The notes beneath the pieces were generated by a model. It searched no databases and was not told the DNA's origin. It worked only from the letters and a program-made list of their open reading frames with translations. From Takashimella koratensis (lineage: Eukaryota; Basidiomycota; Tremellomycetes; Trichosporonales; Tetragoniomycetaceae): a DNA stretch of 64,000 nt. Of the stretch, positions 37,301 through 48,556 are shown piece by piece. Every line of letters starts with the position of its first letter. Within the stretch, counting starts at the first letter, position 1. The translations under genes and the position numbers were made by a program. The stretch covers positions 318,149 through 382,148 of the forward strand of contig BCKT01000014.1 of assembly GCA_003116875.1 (NCBI GenBank). Reading direction: 5' to 3'.

Positions 37301-37732
37301 GAACAGCGAGAGCTGGGCGACAAGGGACCGCATGGACTCTGGTTGAGAAACAAGAGGTGAGTTTTTTCTCTGCGGACTTGTTTTGCTGCTCTCCTCCTCG
37401 TTGCCTCCATCTTTGGAGTTCTCAACCTTGTGCGCTGTCGAGTACTCGCTGATCCAGTTCCTTTAGGCAATTCATTTCAAGGCCATGCTCAAAGCCGCTG
37501 GTCACGAGAAGCGGGTGAAGAAGATTAAAGTCCGCGAAGACGATCTCGCGCCGTACCGAAGCAGTTACGATGTGAGTCCCGAGTCTTTTTACACAATCTG
37601 TTACATTCCCCCTCCTTTACGAAAAGTGACCATCACTGCTCGAGACTAGTCTGTTCGCTGCGAAACGCACACTGATGCTTTGTACAGATCGCGATGAGGC
37701 GCCTCAAAGAGATCTACGTTCGTGACGCCTAA
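33995..37732 (+). CDS. DBP6: DEAD-box RNA helicase Dbp6/DDX51 (60S ribosome biogenesis)
   Basis: ATP-dependent RNA helicase, nucleolar, early 60S assembly. Nine exons: 33995-34195, 34422-35469, 35620-35870, 35978-36048, 36155-36518, 36639-37072, 37191-37356, 37467-37571, 37688-37732; 894 residues. The N-terminal 450 residues are charged, with two copies of a short motif around [11 protein letters not shown] and a long Asp/Glu/Ser-rich stretch. Helicase motifs: [11 protein letters not shown] (I), LPTRDL (Ia), [10 protein letters not shown] (Ib), VIDEADRL (II), SATLT (III), [20 protein letters not shown] (V), [12 protein letters not shown] (VI). The unusual [18 protein letters not shown] region with a [11 protein letters not shown]-motif and the [12 protein letters not shown] variant fit DDX51. 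Intron 1 (226 nt) is filled by an 85-base CT microsatellite. Confidence 0.92.
34257..34341. repeat. (TC)n microsatellite in DBP6 intron 1
   Basis: About 42 perfect TC units inside intron 1 of DBP6 on the sense strand, making this intron about three times the usual length. Confidence 0.95.
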
Positions 37733-38213
37733 GCCAATGGACTAGGTTGATTCACAAAAGGCAATTTTGGCTCGGACATTTGCCGGAAAAACCAAGGAGG
37801 ATCGGGGCAGCCTGCTTAGATTGTGCATAGGGGATATCCTGAGTTGGCCGCGGCGTCGGACCGGATCTGATGTCGTCTTGTCTGTCCTGCATCTCTCCGG
37901 TGGAACCCCTTTTCCTTGCCCTTCCTCCTCTCCCTCCCTCTTCTTCCCCTCTGCTCCCTAGGGAGGCAGGGGGTCACATGCATACCATACCCACCTTGGT
38001 CATATATATAGATAGTTAATAGCCAGACGACGTGTTTGAATTACATGTACCCCTCGTCACTTGGTACACCTTTGCACTTGCCAATCACTCCTGATATCCC
38101 TTCAATCTCAACTTTGACAGGTGTAAATCTCGCCCAAGAGAAATAAGACACCGCAACCCCACAGAATCAAGCATCAGTTGTCGAAAGTCGTCACTCATAC
38201 AATCACAATCATC
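37733..38213. other. Intergenic region, DBP6 to dioxygenase gene
   Basis: About 480 bases; DBP6 3' UTR and promoter of the next gene. ATATATATAGATAG near 38003 is AT-rich and could be a promoter element. No gene is seen. Confidence 0.4.
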
Positions 38214-40192
38214 ATGGTCGCTGTAACTGCCACAGAGACGCAAGGTACTTCGGTACAGGCTGCTGGGACCCTCAAGCTGCGGGGGGCTCATACGGAGGCG
38301 TCGCCTGACGCTTTCCCAGACATGGAAGTCAAGGGGGTGAGTTGACCTCTCGCTCCTCAGTCTACCAGAAAGACGATCTCACGAGTGGAGACGCTAACAA
38401 GCACTTTGGTCGCCTACTCTTACTCCCGCTCCTTCTTCCACAAACTACCACGGGTCATCGTAAATTCTACGTATGATTACAGTACACCGTCGTGCCCGGA
38501 GTCTTGTCGCGAGAGAAGGCAGCATCGTATCTCGATAGGGCGTACAGTTGGCTAGAGGCCTTTGGGCTTGGTTTTGATCGTAACGACGAATCAACTTGGC
38601 ATATGAAGAACCTCCCTCCCCATACGAGGTGAGTCTGTCGCCGCTTTTCGACTGTTATACTTGGATCCTCCCTCATGCGCCGGTCACTGGCGCTTTCGGA
38701 TCAAGTTATCGGGTGCTCTTGGACGAGCGAGTATGGATGACTGGGGAATGTGAAGATGGGTAGAGGTGGGGGAAGAAGAAGAGAGGTTGAAAAGAGAAAC
38801 TTGTGCTGATGCCAACCTCTAACCAGAGGAGGCATGTGGACACGATATGGGATGAACCAAGAACAATACAACTGGGACATTAGGAGCGAACCCGAGGTGA
38901 TCAAGGTGTTTGCCAAAATCTGGGGCACGGAAGAACTCCTCGTGTCGTTTGGTGAGTGCACGAGACGACGGGTCCGAGCGAGATCGCGGAAGGAGGAGAC
39001 CTGGAGGCGGTGGGGGAGGCGGTGGGGGAGGTGGTGGCAAGGGGGGAGGTAGCCGGGGAAATGGGGAGCAAGGGAGGAGAAGGGAGGGGGTGGGGCGAGA
39101 GGAAAGAGAGTAGTGGCATACTGACACGGAACTCTCATAGATGGAGCGAGCATTGCAATCCCCCTTCCTGATGAGGAATTCGGAGACATGGTCAGACCGT
39201 GGCCGCATGTTGATCAGAACCCGGTACGCAGGTACAAGCATTGTATCCAGGGAATCATGAACCTTGTGAGTATCCTGCTTCGCCGTATCCACTCTATTGG
39301 CAGGCGATGGTGATGAGGAACGAGGAGTGGTTATCAATGGTTGAGAATGGGCTTCAACTGACATCTCTTTCCGCCATGCTCTACGCTGCACCATGCCTGA
39401 ACCTTTCAATTCTCGTATCAGAACGAGAACGGACCCAATGACGGCGGTCTCATGGTCCTTGAGGGCTCTTCGGTTCTCTTCAACGACTTCTTCGATGCCC
39501 ACCCTGAAGAGCGTCCAGAATCCGGATGGCCCGATCGTGACTTCTTCCCGCACACCGAAGCGCATCAACAGTGGTTCTATGACCGAGGGTGTAAATGGGT
39601 CAAAGTCTGCGCTCAGCCCGGTGACGTTATCCTTTGGGACTCGAGGACGGTTCATTATGGAGCTGTACCCCAAGGTCGAGTCCCTCGCGTCGCTTCTTGT
39701 AAGTGTAGAGTGCGAGCAAGGAAGTGAGATGAGCTGCAAAGTAGGGAGAAACTGGGGCCATCAGGGGTATATAGGCTGACTGGAGAAACCTGGATCACCA
39801 TTATAGATGTCTGTTATAAGCCTGCGGCAGATATCACACCCGAGATGCTCGAGCGTAAACAAACGGCCGCAAGGAATCTTGATGGGACGGTGAGTGATTA
39901 CCGAATCTACGTGGCTCTTTCATTCGCAACGATCTCAACGACTGACCCGTTGCCTTTTCCCCCTCTTCCTCCTCTTCCTCCTCTTCCTCCTCTTCCTCCT
40001 CTTCCTCCTCTCTTACTGTGATGACTCATCCACGTTCCTCGGTTCTTGTCCCAGTCGCATGACCCGCTCGAGTTCCGTCTGACGGGCGCCCTTGAACGCG
40101 GCCGACTAGCCCCCGACGAACGGCTGCACCCGCCTGTCCCGCCTGTCCTCTCGGACCGGGCGCTTCAGCTTGCCGGCTTGAAGCCTTACTGA
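38214..40192 (+). CDS. Phytanoyl-CoA dioxygenase-like Fe(II)/2-oxoglutarate oxygenase
   Basis: Member of the PhyH superfamily; substrate unknown. Seven exons: 38214-38336, 38483-38628, 38827-38951, 39141-39265, 39422-39698, 39807-39889, 40055-40192; 338 residues. N-terminal GYTVVPGVLSREKAASYLDR is typical of the family. The iron ligands can be placed: HVD in RPWPHVDQNPVRR and the distal His in LWDSRTVHYGAVPQGR, with the following Arg as a likely 2-oxoglutarate contact. GGLMVLEGSSVLFNDFF matches the loop before the second half of the barrel. Similar proteins of about 320-340 residues are common in fungi and mostly uncharacterised. The intron before the last exon holds a TCCTCT tandem tract (39961-40013). 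Confidence 0.85.
39961..40013. repeat. TCCTCT tandem repeat in an intron
   Basis: Repeats of CCTCTT/CCTC in the last intron of the dioxygenase gene, acting as an extended pyrimidine tract. Confidence 0.8.
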
Positions 40193-40946
40193 GGGAATAG
40201 GAATTAGCCGCGTTGAGGGATTTTCTCTATATACAGCGGTTGAGTGAAGGATGTGTATGTAGCCAATGGAGAGAGTGAAGAGGGTCGACGTGGGCTGGTG
40301 GGTTATGGGGTGGGATATAAACCGGAGGAGGGAGGGGGAAAGGTACGGTGTTGGACTGGGTCGCGGGGTAGGTTCCGACGGAGAGACGACGGATGCATAA
40401 GACTAAGAGAGTAGGCTAGAACATGTTGGCGATAGACCCGGTGCCCTGTGGGTGGCCTGGCCAGTGGCCAGTGGACAGTGGTATGAACTACAGTGCTCTC
40501 CTCCGATGCACTCGCTGGAGTACTGCAGCCACGGTGCCGAGGCCGAAGCCGTGACGGTGACGCGGACTGGACATGTGGACCGGAGATTCGTCTTAGGCCC
40601 ACAACGCCAGCGTACCATGTCCGCCGAGATGCCCGAAACGGAGTCGTCTCAATTCCACTGTTTTTAGTCACCCCTACCGTCTACACAACCGTCCCCCCTA
40701 CCCACTACCCCAACCCCTACCCACTACCCACTACCCACTGCTAGCCCACTCCGTGATTGCCGCTCCGCCCCTCGTCGTCGTCATCGCCGCGGTGTCCGAC
40801 TCGAATCCCTAGTCGTTGTCTGTCATCCTTTATTCTTCCGTGATTGCGACAACTGGGGCCTTGGCTTGTTGATTCTGATCACTTTCTCTTTGCATCAATC
40901 ACCAACCCCCTCATCCTCACCCTCATCCTCACCACACTCATCCCTC
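40193..40946. promoter_or_regulatory. Intergenic region upstream of the Zn2Cys6 gene
   Basis: About 750 bases. A CCCACTA/CCCCTAC array (about 40696-40741) mirrors on the opposite strand the GGGTAGT array upstream of PYK1. A CATCCTCAC repeat (about 40910-40932) precedes the start. No gene is seen. Confidence 0.4.
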
Positions 40947-43900
40947 ATGCCGGACGCAGGCAAGCCCGAGTCCTCCTCGGCGTCCTCCTCCGCCGCCGCG
41001 GGCGACTCTCAACCGCCTGTCAAACCCCCTCGCAAGCTGCACCGCTCCTCCAACCAGCTTCACCGCAACCAAGCTTGCATCCCCTGCCGGCGTCGACGAA
41101 TCAAGTGCGACGCGGCCAAACCGCACTGCTCGAGCTGCGTCCGGAGCTTCAACTTTCAACAACGCACGCAGCCCGACGAGGCCCGAGACGCCAAGGGCGT
41201 TCAGTGTTTCTACGAGGAGGAAGGGGAAGGGGACGAAGGAGAAGAAGAGGAAGAAGAAGAGGTTGGAGTAGAAGGGACGGCAGGTGGAGCGAAGAAGAAG
41301 AGGAAGAGTACGAATGGGGCGGCAGTGGTCGCTGGAGCTGGTGGAGAGGGCGGTGATGCGCGCGCAGCAGTGAAGAGACTCGAAGCGAGGATCGGTGAGT
41401 TGGCTGATGTTTTGTCTCCCTCCTTGCAAGCGCTTAGCTGACATTTTGCCTTCTTCACCCTCGATCAACAGCCGACCTTCAACGTCAACTGCAAGATAGC
41501 CCAGACGGGAACGTACCGGCCCCCACACAATCAGGCGACTTTACTTCTTCCATCGAATGGCCAATCACCGCTGAACCCGCGTCCTTCGACATTTTCCCTA
41601 ACGGCAACGGCAGTGGGAGCGGAGGTGGCACGAGCGGTACGGCGGGACCAAATCATGGGCAGTCCACATCGTCCACCTACGACCTCGGGAACGGTTCGAG
41701 CGGCACGGGTAACGGGTACAGCGGGTACCGAAAACCCACGGTGCAGGATGTGCCTGATCTCGCGGACGGCGGGTTCGCGGTGGACCTCGATATCGGCGCA
41801 TGGGACGGGACGAACAACGTCAATATGAGTGGAGTAGGCAATGGCTACGCTCCTCCCGGTGCACAGAGCAGGAGCGGTAGTGGCCAAGCAGGCGGATTGG
41901 ATACTGTGCTCGTTGAACCAATCCAGGGTTTAGATACGTCGTCGTTCTTGCCCCCGACAGACGCGAATATCGTCGATGCAGAGGCTGGGAAGATTAGTGG
42001 GCCGTTTTTGGAGGTGTTTTGGCCAGGGTGGCCACCAAGATTACCTACGCCTGGTGAGTGGGGATTCATCTATGGAATCTAGCGAACCAGGACGAAGCTA
42101 ACGTAGATGTGTAGTTATGCTTGATCACCTGTGAGTAGCAACGACAACAGAACAACAAACGATCATGATTTATCCTTACGCAAAGCTGACTCCAATCATC
42201 TGCTACTCTTTACCTCTCTGCTTTGTGCCTACACCAGTGTCAACACCTTTTTCTCTGTTGTTCCATCCGTTCCTCGAATACTTCAGCGAGATCAATTCTT
42301 CGCTCGTCTCGCCCTCCCACCTCTCCACGCCAACTTTCCGCACCCCGCACTCCTGCACTCAATCTGCGCCGCGTCGGCACGGTACACCGCGGCAGTCCGG
42401 ACCGACTCGGTAGCTGAGAGTATCCGGCGTACGAACGAGGAGTTGGCAGGTGGGAGGCGGAGACCGGCTGGGATGACTGCAGAGGAAGAAGCATCGAGTT
42501 TGACTTGTTTCGCGGAGAGGCATGCCAAGTTTGCAACAATGGAGATGAGGGTGGCCGAAGCGAGAGGGAGGCAGTTTGTGGAGATTGCACAGGCTCAAGT
42601 AATCTTGACACATTATTGTCAACAACATGGTGAGTCGAAGGGGTCAACGACCCCTTTCTAGTCCTTTTGGAACTCGGTCAAGACGTTTGGAGAGCCGTGA
42701 GCTAATAGATCTTAGCGCGCTGGGTTGACGGATGGAAGATTGTTGGCGAAGCAAGCAGAATGGTCGCTCCTCTCGGTCTCATGGTTGACAGCGACACGAA
42801 CCGCCGCCTCCGAACCGCGATTGTTCCTCCACCAACCGAGGAATGGGACAAGGAAGAGCGACGGTTCCTCATGGCGTATATCATGATTGCCGACGCACTG
42901 ACCTCGGCCTCATCGGGATGGCCCAACTCGCTCGCCTTGGATGAATTGGTGTGTGCTGGTATTTGGGCGCGGGGGACCGTGTTGGCAGTGTGCGAACGCC
43001 GAGTATCGTGGCTGACTCCTCTACAGACCTCGACATTGCCTCCCGGTCGAGAAGACTTTGAGCGAGGGGTGAGTGACGCACCCCACTCTTCGATTTCCAC
43101 CCTTCTGACCCAACCCAACGCCTGATCTGAACCCCAGCTGACCCATTCCTCTTCACCCAGGGCGTGATTCCTAGCAACCCTCAGACCTGGAAATCTCTCG
43201 ACCTATTCGTCAACCACCCTGTCGTGGACAGTTTCATCCTCATGTCCAAGGGAGTCTTTCTCCTCAACCAAGTTAATCGGTTCTGTCGACTGTGTCATCA
43301 GCTGGATTCGAGGATCTCTGCCAGGGATTCGGAAGGGTTCAGGAAGCTTGATAAGGATATCGCAGGGTACAAGTGGGTGTCCAAGGAGTAGAGAGAGGAG
43401 GAGATACGTGGTTTCCTTGTACGGCTAGTTGGGCCTTGCTGATAGGCTCGCAGTTTGACGTTCCCGCCCTCGCTGAGAGACCCGCTCACCCCAATGGACG
43501 GAGTCAGCAAAGGCACGGACCCCGACTTGATCGTGAGTGCTCCTCTCTTACTTTTAACCCGCATGCTCGTCCACGTCTTTATCGTCTTTGCTAGCTCATC
43601 TACTAATGCTATATTTGCCCGCCATTAGAGCGCTCACGTCGTCGCCCACGTCGCCGCCATCTCGCTACACGAGCCTTTTGCGGATTTGACGATCCCCAGC
43701 GACCCATCGACTCAGCGTATCCTCACGGAAGCGAGGTCAATCTTGTCTATTGTTTACTTGTTGACTAGCACAACACTCGATTTTTCACATATCTGTCATC
43801 CAATCAATTCTTGTAAGTGTTGCTCTTGTCTCCACTTAATATTCCCTTCCGCCGAAGCGCTTTCCTGCTTCTGCCTCTCATCTTGTTGGCATTTTTTCGC

Positions 43901-45169
43901 TGACTATTCTCTTTCTATTCACAGTGTGAGTCACTACAGATCCACTGCGCGACCTAGCCGGGATATCAAAATGGGTCGTGTACGCTGACAATTGCTCGTA
44001 GCTACTTTTTCGCCGCGGCGAGGACGCTCGTCTTGTTTTATGCCAATGCACTGCGAAACGGTAACCACGAAGCCGCGATGCCGCTTCTTGCCGAGATCAG
44101 CATGTTCCAGTAAGCTTACCTGCTCTGCCCTCAGGTCGACCTCTTACTCGTTCGTGACTCTTTCGCTGATATCCTTGGTATCGATAGACTTGCGTTCCGA
44201 GCTCTCGGCAACCGCTTCTCGATCGGTCTGCGACACGATTCAATGATTGAACAGATGTTGACTGCGCTACACGAGGAGAACGGAGCCATGGCTCAACGAC
44301 ATGCGCCTACCACCGCCTGTCCGTCCACTGTCGTTATGGAGCCTGAAGACTGGAGACCGAAGAACATGCCTCAGCGGAATGGGGAGCGAATCATTATCAA
44401 TTCCGGATTTGATATTCATTTCAATCCTCAGGCAACCCCACCTGGTCTCAACCCGAGCAACGGCTCACTTCTCAATTCCAACTCCAACAGCAACAGCAAC
44501 ACGAGTAACCCGAACAGCGTGGCGTCGGGGCCGGCGCCATCCCCACACCTCCGCGCTTTCGCACCCGGTACATCATGCAACAATGGGATTCACCCTTACC
44601 ACCCCGAGTCTGTCCTCTACGCTTCTCGGCTAAGCACGAACACGGATCTCGATTTTGCCGATATCTTGGATACCCGGCGCGGGTTTAGGGGTAGTACGGG
44701 CGGGAGTGTCAAGTCGATGTCGACGCCGCAATCGAATCCAAGCAATAATAACCCAGGTAGCGGAGGGGTTGGTGCAGGTGCGGGTGTCGGTGTCGGTGTC
44801 GGTGTCGGTGCAGGTTCAGGTTCAGGTTCAGGTTCGGGTCCAGGTGCGACTCTTCGATCCCTGACTAGCGACTCGCCAGCGAGTGCTGGGTCTGGATCAG
44901 CAGCGACTCCAGCGCCTCTCGTCTCGACTCCATTAGCGATGCCGCCGCTGTTCCCGGAACCAGCAGTATCACAATGGTTATCGTGGACAACGACGTCGGC
45001 GAATATCACCTCGCTCTCACCAGAGGGTATGGGGAGGGGGAGTATTGGCGGAGCAGGGGGTGGAGTAGACGGAGGGGTCGGGACTGGGCTCGGTGGGAGT
45101 GGTGGGGTAGGGGGAGTAGGAGGTGTAGATGGAACCGGGACAGGGCAAGGGATGCCTCCGGGCTGGTAA
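40947..45169 (+). CDS. Zn2Cys6 transcription factor with 12 exons, including a predicted 1-nt exon
   Basis: Fungal binuclear-cluster regulator. Exons: 40947-41394, 41472-42053, 42115-42130, 42238-42629, 42716-42948, 43027-43068, 43161-43372, 43454-43532, 43629-43812, 43925, 44002-44109, 44188-45169; 1092 residues. The cluster is CIPCRRRRIKCDAAKPHCSSC with the sixth Cys 23 positions later (KGVQCFYEE), an unusually long last loop. An acidic/Lys linker follows, then the middle homology region: FARLALPPLHANFPHPALLH, ICAASARYT, QAQVILTHYCQQHARWVDGW, EERRFLMAYIMIADALTSA, SFYFFAAARTLVLFYANALR. The C terminus is Gly/Ser/Asn-rich with a GTGTCG repeat (44778-44840). The single-base exon at 43925 is required to keep frame between HPINS and YFFAAAR. 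Confidence 0.88.
43925..43925 (+). other. Predicted 1-nt exon (T)
   Basis: Preceded by branch point CTGAC, a pyrimidine tract and acceptor CACAG (43920-43924), followed at once by donor GTGAGT (43926). The downstream intron has its own CTGAC and acceptor CGTAG (ends 44001). T + T + C from three exons makes a Phe codon. The alternative is a nested twin-intron arrangement spliced in two steps. Confidence 0.65.
44778..44840 (+). repeat. GGTGTC / GGTTCA hexamer repeat, coding
   Basis: Tandem hexamers encode Gly-Val and Gly-Ser dipeptides in the C-terminal region of the Zn2Cys6 protein. Confidence 0.85.
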
Positions 45170-45920
45170 TAACAGGTACTCGAGGTTGAGGCGGAGGAAA
45201 TTCGTGTGTAGTAAAAAGCGTATAATGTGTCAATATAGTACTGTTGTTACACGTGAGCCCGTTGGGGCGGTTATGTCAATTAATCTGGGACTGTCAACAA
45301 GTCTGCGCTTTTTAAGTTTTGTCATAGTCTCTGTCTCTGTCTCTGTCTCTGTCTATGGTCAGTACTCGAGGTTTCTCCTCGGATAGGTACGATATCTCGA
45401 AACTCGACGACTGCATTATGAACATCTTTGATTTTGGGGTTTTCCGAAGATGAAAAAGAAAAAGGAGAAAGAAACAAAGAGAAGACAGAGTAGACCGAGA
45501 AAATCAAAACCTACGATCAGGTGGTATCTCACATACGAAAGAGAAGTTGGTCGCTATCTGACTGAAGAAGAGGGAAGAAGGGTATGTTGCACATTTGGCT
45601 GTGGTTGAAGGTTGAGATCGAAGAGAGAGAGAGAGAAGAAGAGAGATTCCGGGGAAGAGTAGAGGAGTTAGAAGGAGGGGTGTACTGTACAGGCGTTTGT
45701 TTCTCTGTTAAAGACAGGGATTGCTGTTTTTTGGAGTTTAAAATTTTATTGATGTTTTTGAAGATGGAGCAGCTTTTTTTTTCGTTTTACTCATTCCACT
45801 CAATACTGCGAGACTTGTAGGAAAAGGAGAGCAAAGATATACAACAGACTTAGACTCCTCTTGAGATCCACATGAGTGACGATCGACGACCGACGACCGG
45901 TGGCCTATTAGGCTCGGGCA
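45170..45920. other. Convergent intergenic region
   Basis: About 750 AT-richer bases with a TCTGTC hexamer run (45327-45355). 3' UTRs of both flanking genes; no gene supported. Confidence 0.5.
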
Positions 45921-48556
45921 TTAGACCGCGGGGGGCCACATGTCGCCAACTTCGTCAGAGCCGTCGGTGCGGGCCCGTTTCTGCCTCTCGGTTCCCATCC
46001 CAACGCCGAGCTCTTCTGTTGCCGACCCTTGGCTACCGGGGATCACAAACCCCTGGGGAGGGACCGAGGCGCTGTGTTGTCCCTGGGACGCGGACGATCC
46101 TGCGGCCGACTGGTTTACGTCGACAGCCATCCCAGCCACGCCCAATTGCGAACCCTGCGCGGTGTGGGGTAACGCCGACGACGTCGAAGTGGGCGTCAGG
46201 ACCGAGGCCGAAGCGGCCGAGACGGGCGCACCGGAGCCACCAGGCATCTGGACGGTCATGGGCACCTCGTTTTCCCCATACATGGGCGGCGGGGCGTCCT
46301 GGTGCGGGTACCCATAGACGACCGCGTGCGGGGTTGGATTCGCATATGGGTCGCTTGGGGATGCCATGGTGATTGAGACGCTGCGGGCCGAGGTGGGGAC
46401 GGCGAGGTTGGCGCGTGACGGGAAAGAGCGAATCACACGCGGCGGGTAGGTCGCGATGATTTGGCCAGCGGTGGAACCAGACCCGCGGTGGCCCGGGGGA
46501 GGAGTCGGCTGGGTGAGGGTGACGTTGGCAAGGTCGCCTGCCGGGTCGTTGATCCCCGAACCCGCCCGCCACTCGATCATGCCGTTCTCGATCGGCTGCC
46601 ACTTGTTCTTCCCAAGCACCCTGCGGAGTATTGTCAGTCGTGTTCTTTAGGCTTGGACAGATACCTCAACTGCACCACTCACTTGTCGAGAATATCGCGA
46701 CGGGTGTACTTGTAGTTCTCGCACCGCTCCACAATCTTACGACGGACGTCTCTGACCGCGATCCTAGTGTGGTACTCGAGCTCGGGCAAGCGGTCCTCGG
46801 GACCTTCGTACTTGCGATCACAGCGCTGAGTGAACGCATCGAGCTGCGCGAGCACTCTTCGACCGCGGTGAAAGTAGGCTTGGAGAGTATCGGCCTTCTC
46901 GATCGGCGTGTACGTGGACGGGATCGAGCCGATCAGGGGCACGGAATCGCTATTGATCGTGAGGTCGTTGTTGAGTGTAAAGTAGAACAGTGGGTAACTG
47001 TGCGGAATCTGCGAATAGACCTCGAGCAGCCCGTAAAGCGAAAGGAGCGGCTTGGGTGATTTCCCATGACCCTTTGGCTAGTCGTCAGCAAAGGACTTGG
47101 TTCTTGTCTTGCACTTACCTTGCTGCCGCCGCCGCCACCGTGGTGGCCGCTAAAGGCACGCTTGGCGCCCTTGCTCTTCTTGGTCGGGCGGAACTCGTCT
47201 TCGTCCTCCTCGCCTTCGGGGGACGAGTACTCGTCTTCACCGTCCGACAGCGAGCCCGACGCCGAGCGCTGTCCATCCAACTCGGTGTACGAGACGTTGC
47301 GGCCCTGCGAGGCGATCCGGGTTGAGATGCGAACTTCTCAGGCACAGGTGTCAGCAGGGTTTTTGTGGCAGTGCCATGGGTTCATGGACGAAACTTACCT
47401 TGGTCGTCTTGACGACGCTTCTTGTGCTTGCCCGTCCTCACGGAATGGCTCGAAGCGCGCGACCTCGGCTGCTGCTCACGCTGTCAGCCTACTACTCTAC
47501 ATAAATCACTTTGTGCTAATCACTTACCCCGTGGTCTAAGCCGAGATCAGTCATGACCTTGCGGTTCTGAAGAATGTTCGCCTGGCGTTCTCGCTCGTAA
47601 TCGGTGTCAGAGACGCCAAACGCGCCCATCTCAGTCTTCATATCGCCCCGCTCAGACGAAATGGCAAAGTGATCCGGCTGGTACATCCTCCCCGGTGCGT
47701 GAGTGTAGTAGAGACCCTCTGGCTGGGGGTGGGCACCGATCCCGACCGACCCGTTCAGGTCGTGGTTGCCGCCGTGAGTCGCGTAGAAGTGCGGCATGGC
47801 CCGACCGCCACCAGATACCTTGCGCATCTCTTGGTCGCCCGAGGGAGCAAAGTCACCGCCGTGGCCACGGTAGTCGTAGTGCGGGGTGACGAGGCGGCCG
47901 TCGGCGTCCATGTCGGACGAGCCACCCGAGACCGAACGGGCCATACCGTAACCGTTCGAGGTTAAGAGGGACGTGTCGATGTGTCGCTTGCTGTCGACAA
48001 AGTCGTCGTGAGTGACGCTGATCGAGGGGTTGTGCATCGCGTAGGCACCAGGCGTGGTAGTCGCCGTTGGAGGGGGGCCTGTGCGAGTGTCGAACGCTCC
48101 GCCGGTGTGTGCCGAGTGGGGCGAGTTGGAATACCGAGACGAGGCGGTGTGCTCAGTCGCCGAGTGGATACCGTGGGCGTGAGAGAAGCTGCGCACCATG
48201 GGCATACTGCCGCGGGTGTCGAAGACCGGCGAGGCGTCGTAGCTGCCGAGCGGAGGGGCCGTAGTGGGGTAGGTCGAGTAGAAACTCGGTGCGTTGGGGA
48301 CCGGAAGGGCGAGGTGAGGAGGCATTCGGAGTCCGGGCTGAGGGTGGGGACCAGAGTAGTTAGACATGAATGGGGAGTTCTGGGTCGCGGTTCCGTCCTG
48401 GCTAAGTGGCGAAAAGCTGGCCGGGGGTAAATGCAAGCTAGCTTGAGAAGATGGGCGCTGTACACGAGGAGATTCGGATGAAGGTGTGTGGATAGTGGTA
48501 TGAGTTGCTGGCGGCTGCATCTGCCCGTCGAAAGTAGCGAGTTGGATCGAAGCCAT
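45921..48556 (-). CDS. Unrecognised 800-residue, probably nuclear protein
   Basis: Five exons on the minus strand: 48556-47528, 47468-47399, 47333-47119, 47071-46683, 46620-45921; 800 residues, in frame. Residues 1-343 are disordered, rich in Ser, Pro, His and Gly. Basic patches HKKRRQDD (about 360) and PTKKSKGAKR (about 415) could be nuclear localisation signals; an acidic Ser stretch lies between them. One folded-looking core is at about 440-580: PKPLLSLYGLLEVYSQIPHS, DSVPLIGSIPSTYTPIEKAD, RRVLAQLDAFTQRCDRKYEG, then RRKIVERCENYKYTRRDILD. The C-terminal 220 residues are again low complexity. I do not recognise the core. The very long upstream intergenic region would suit a regulated gene. 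Confidence 0.75.
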
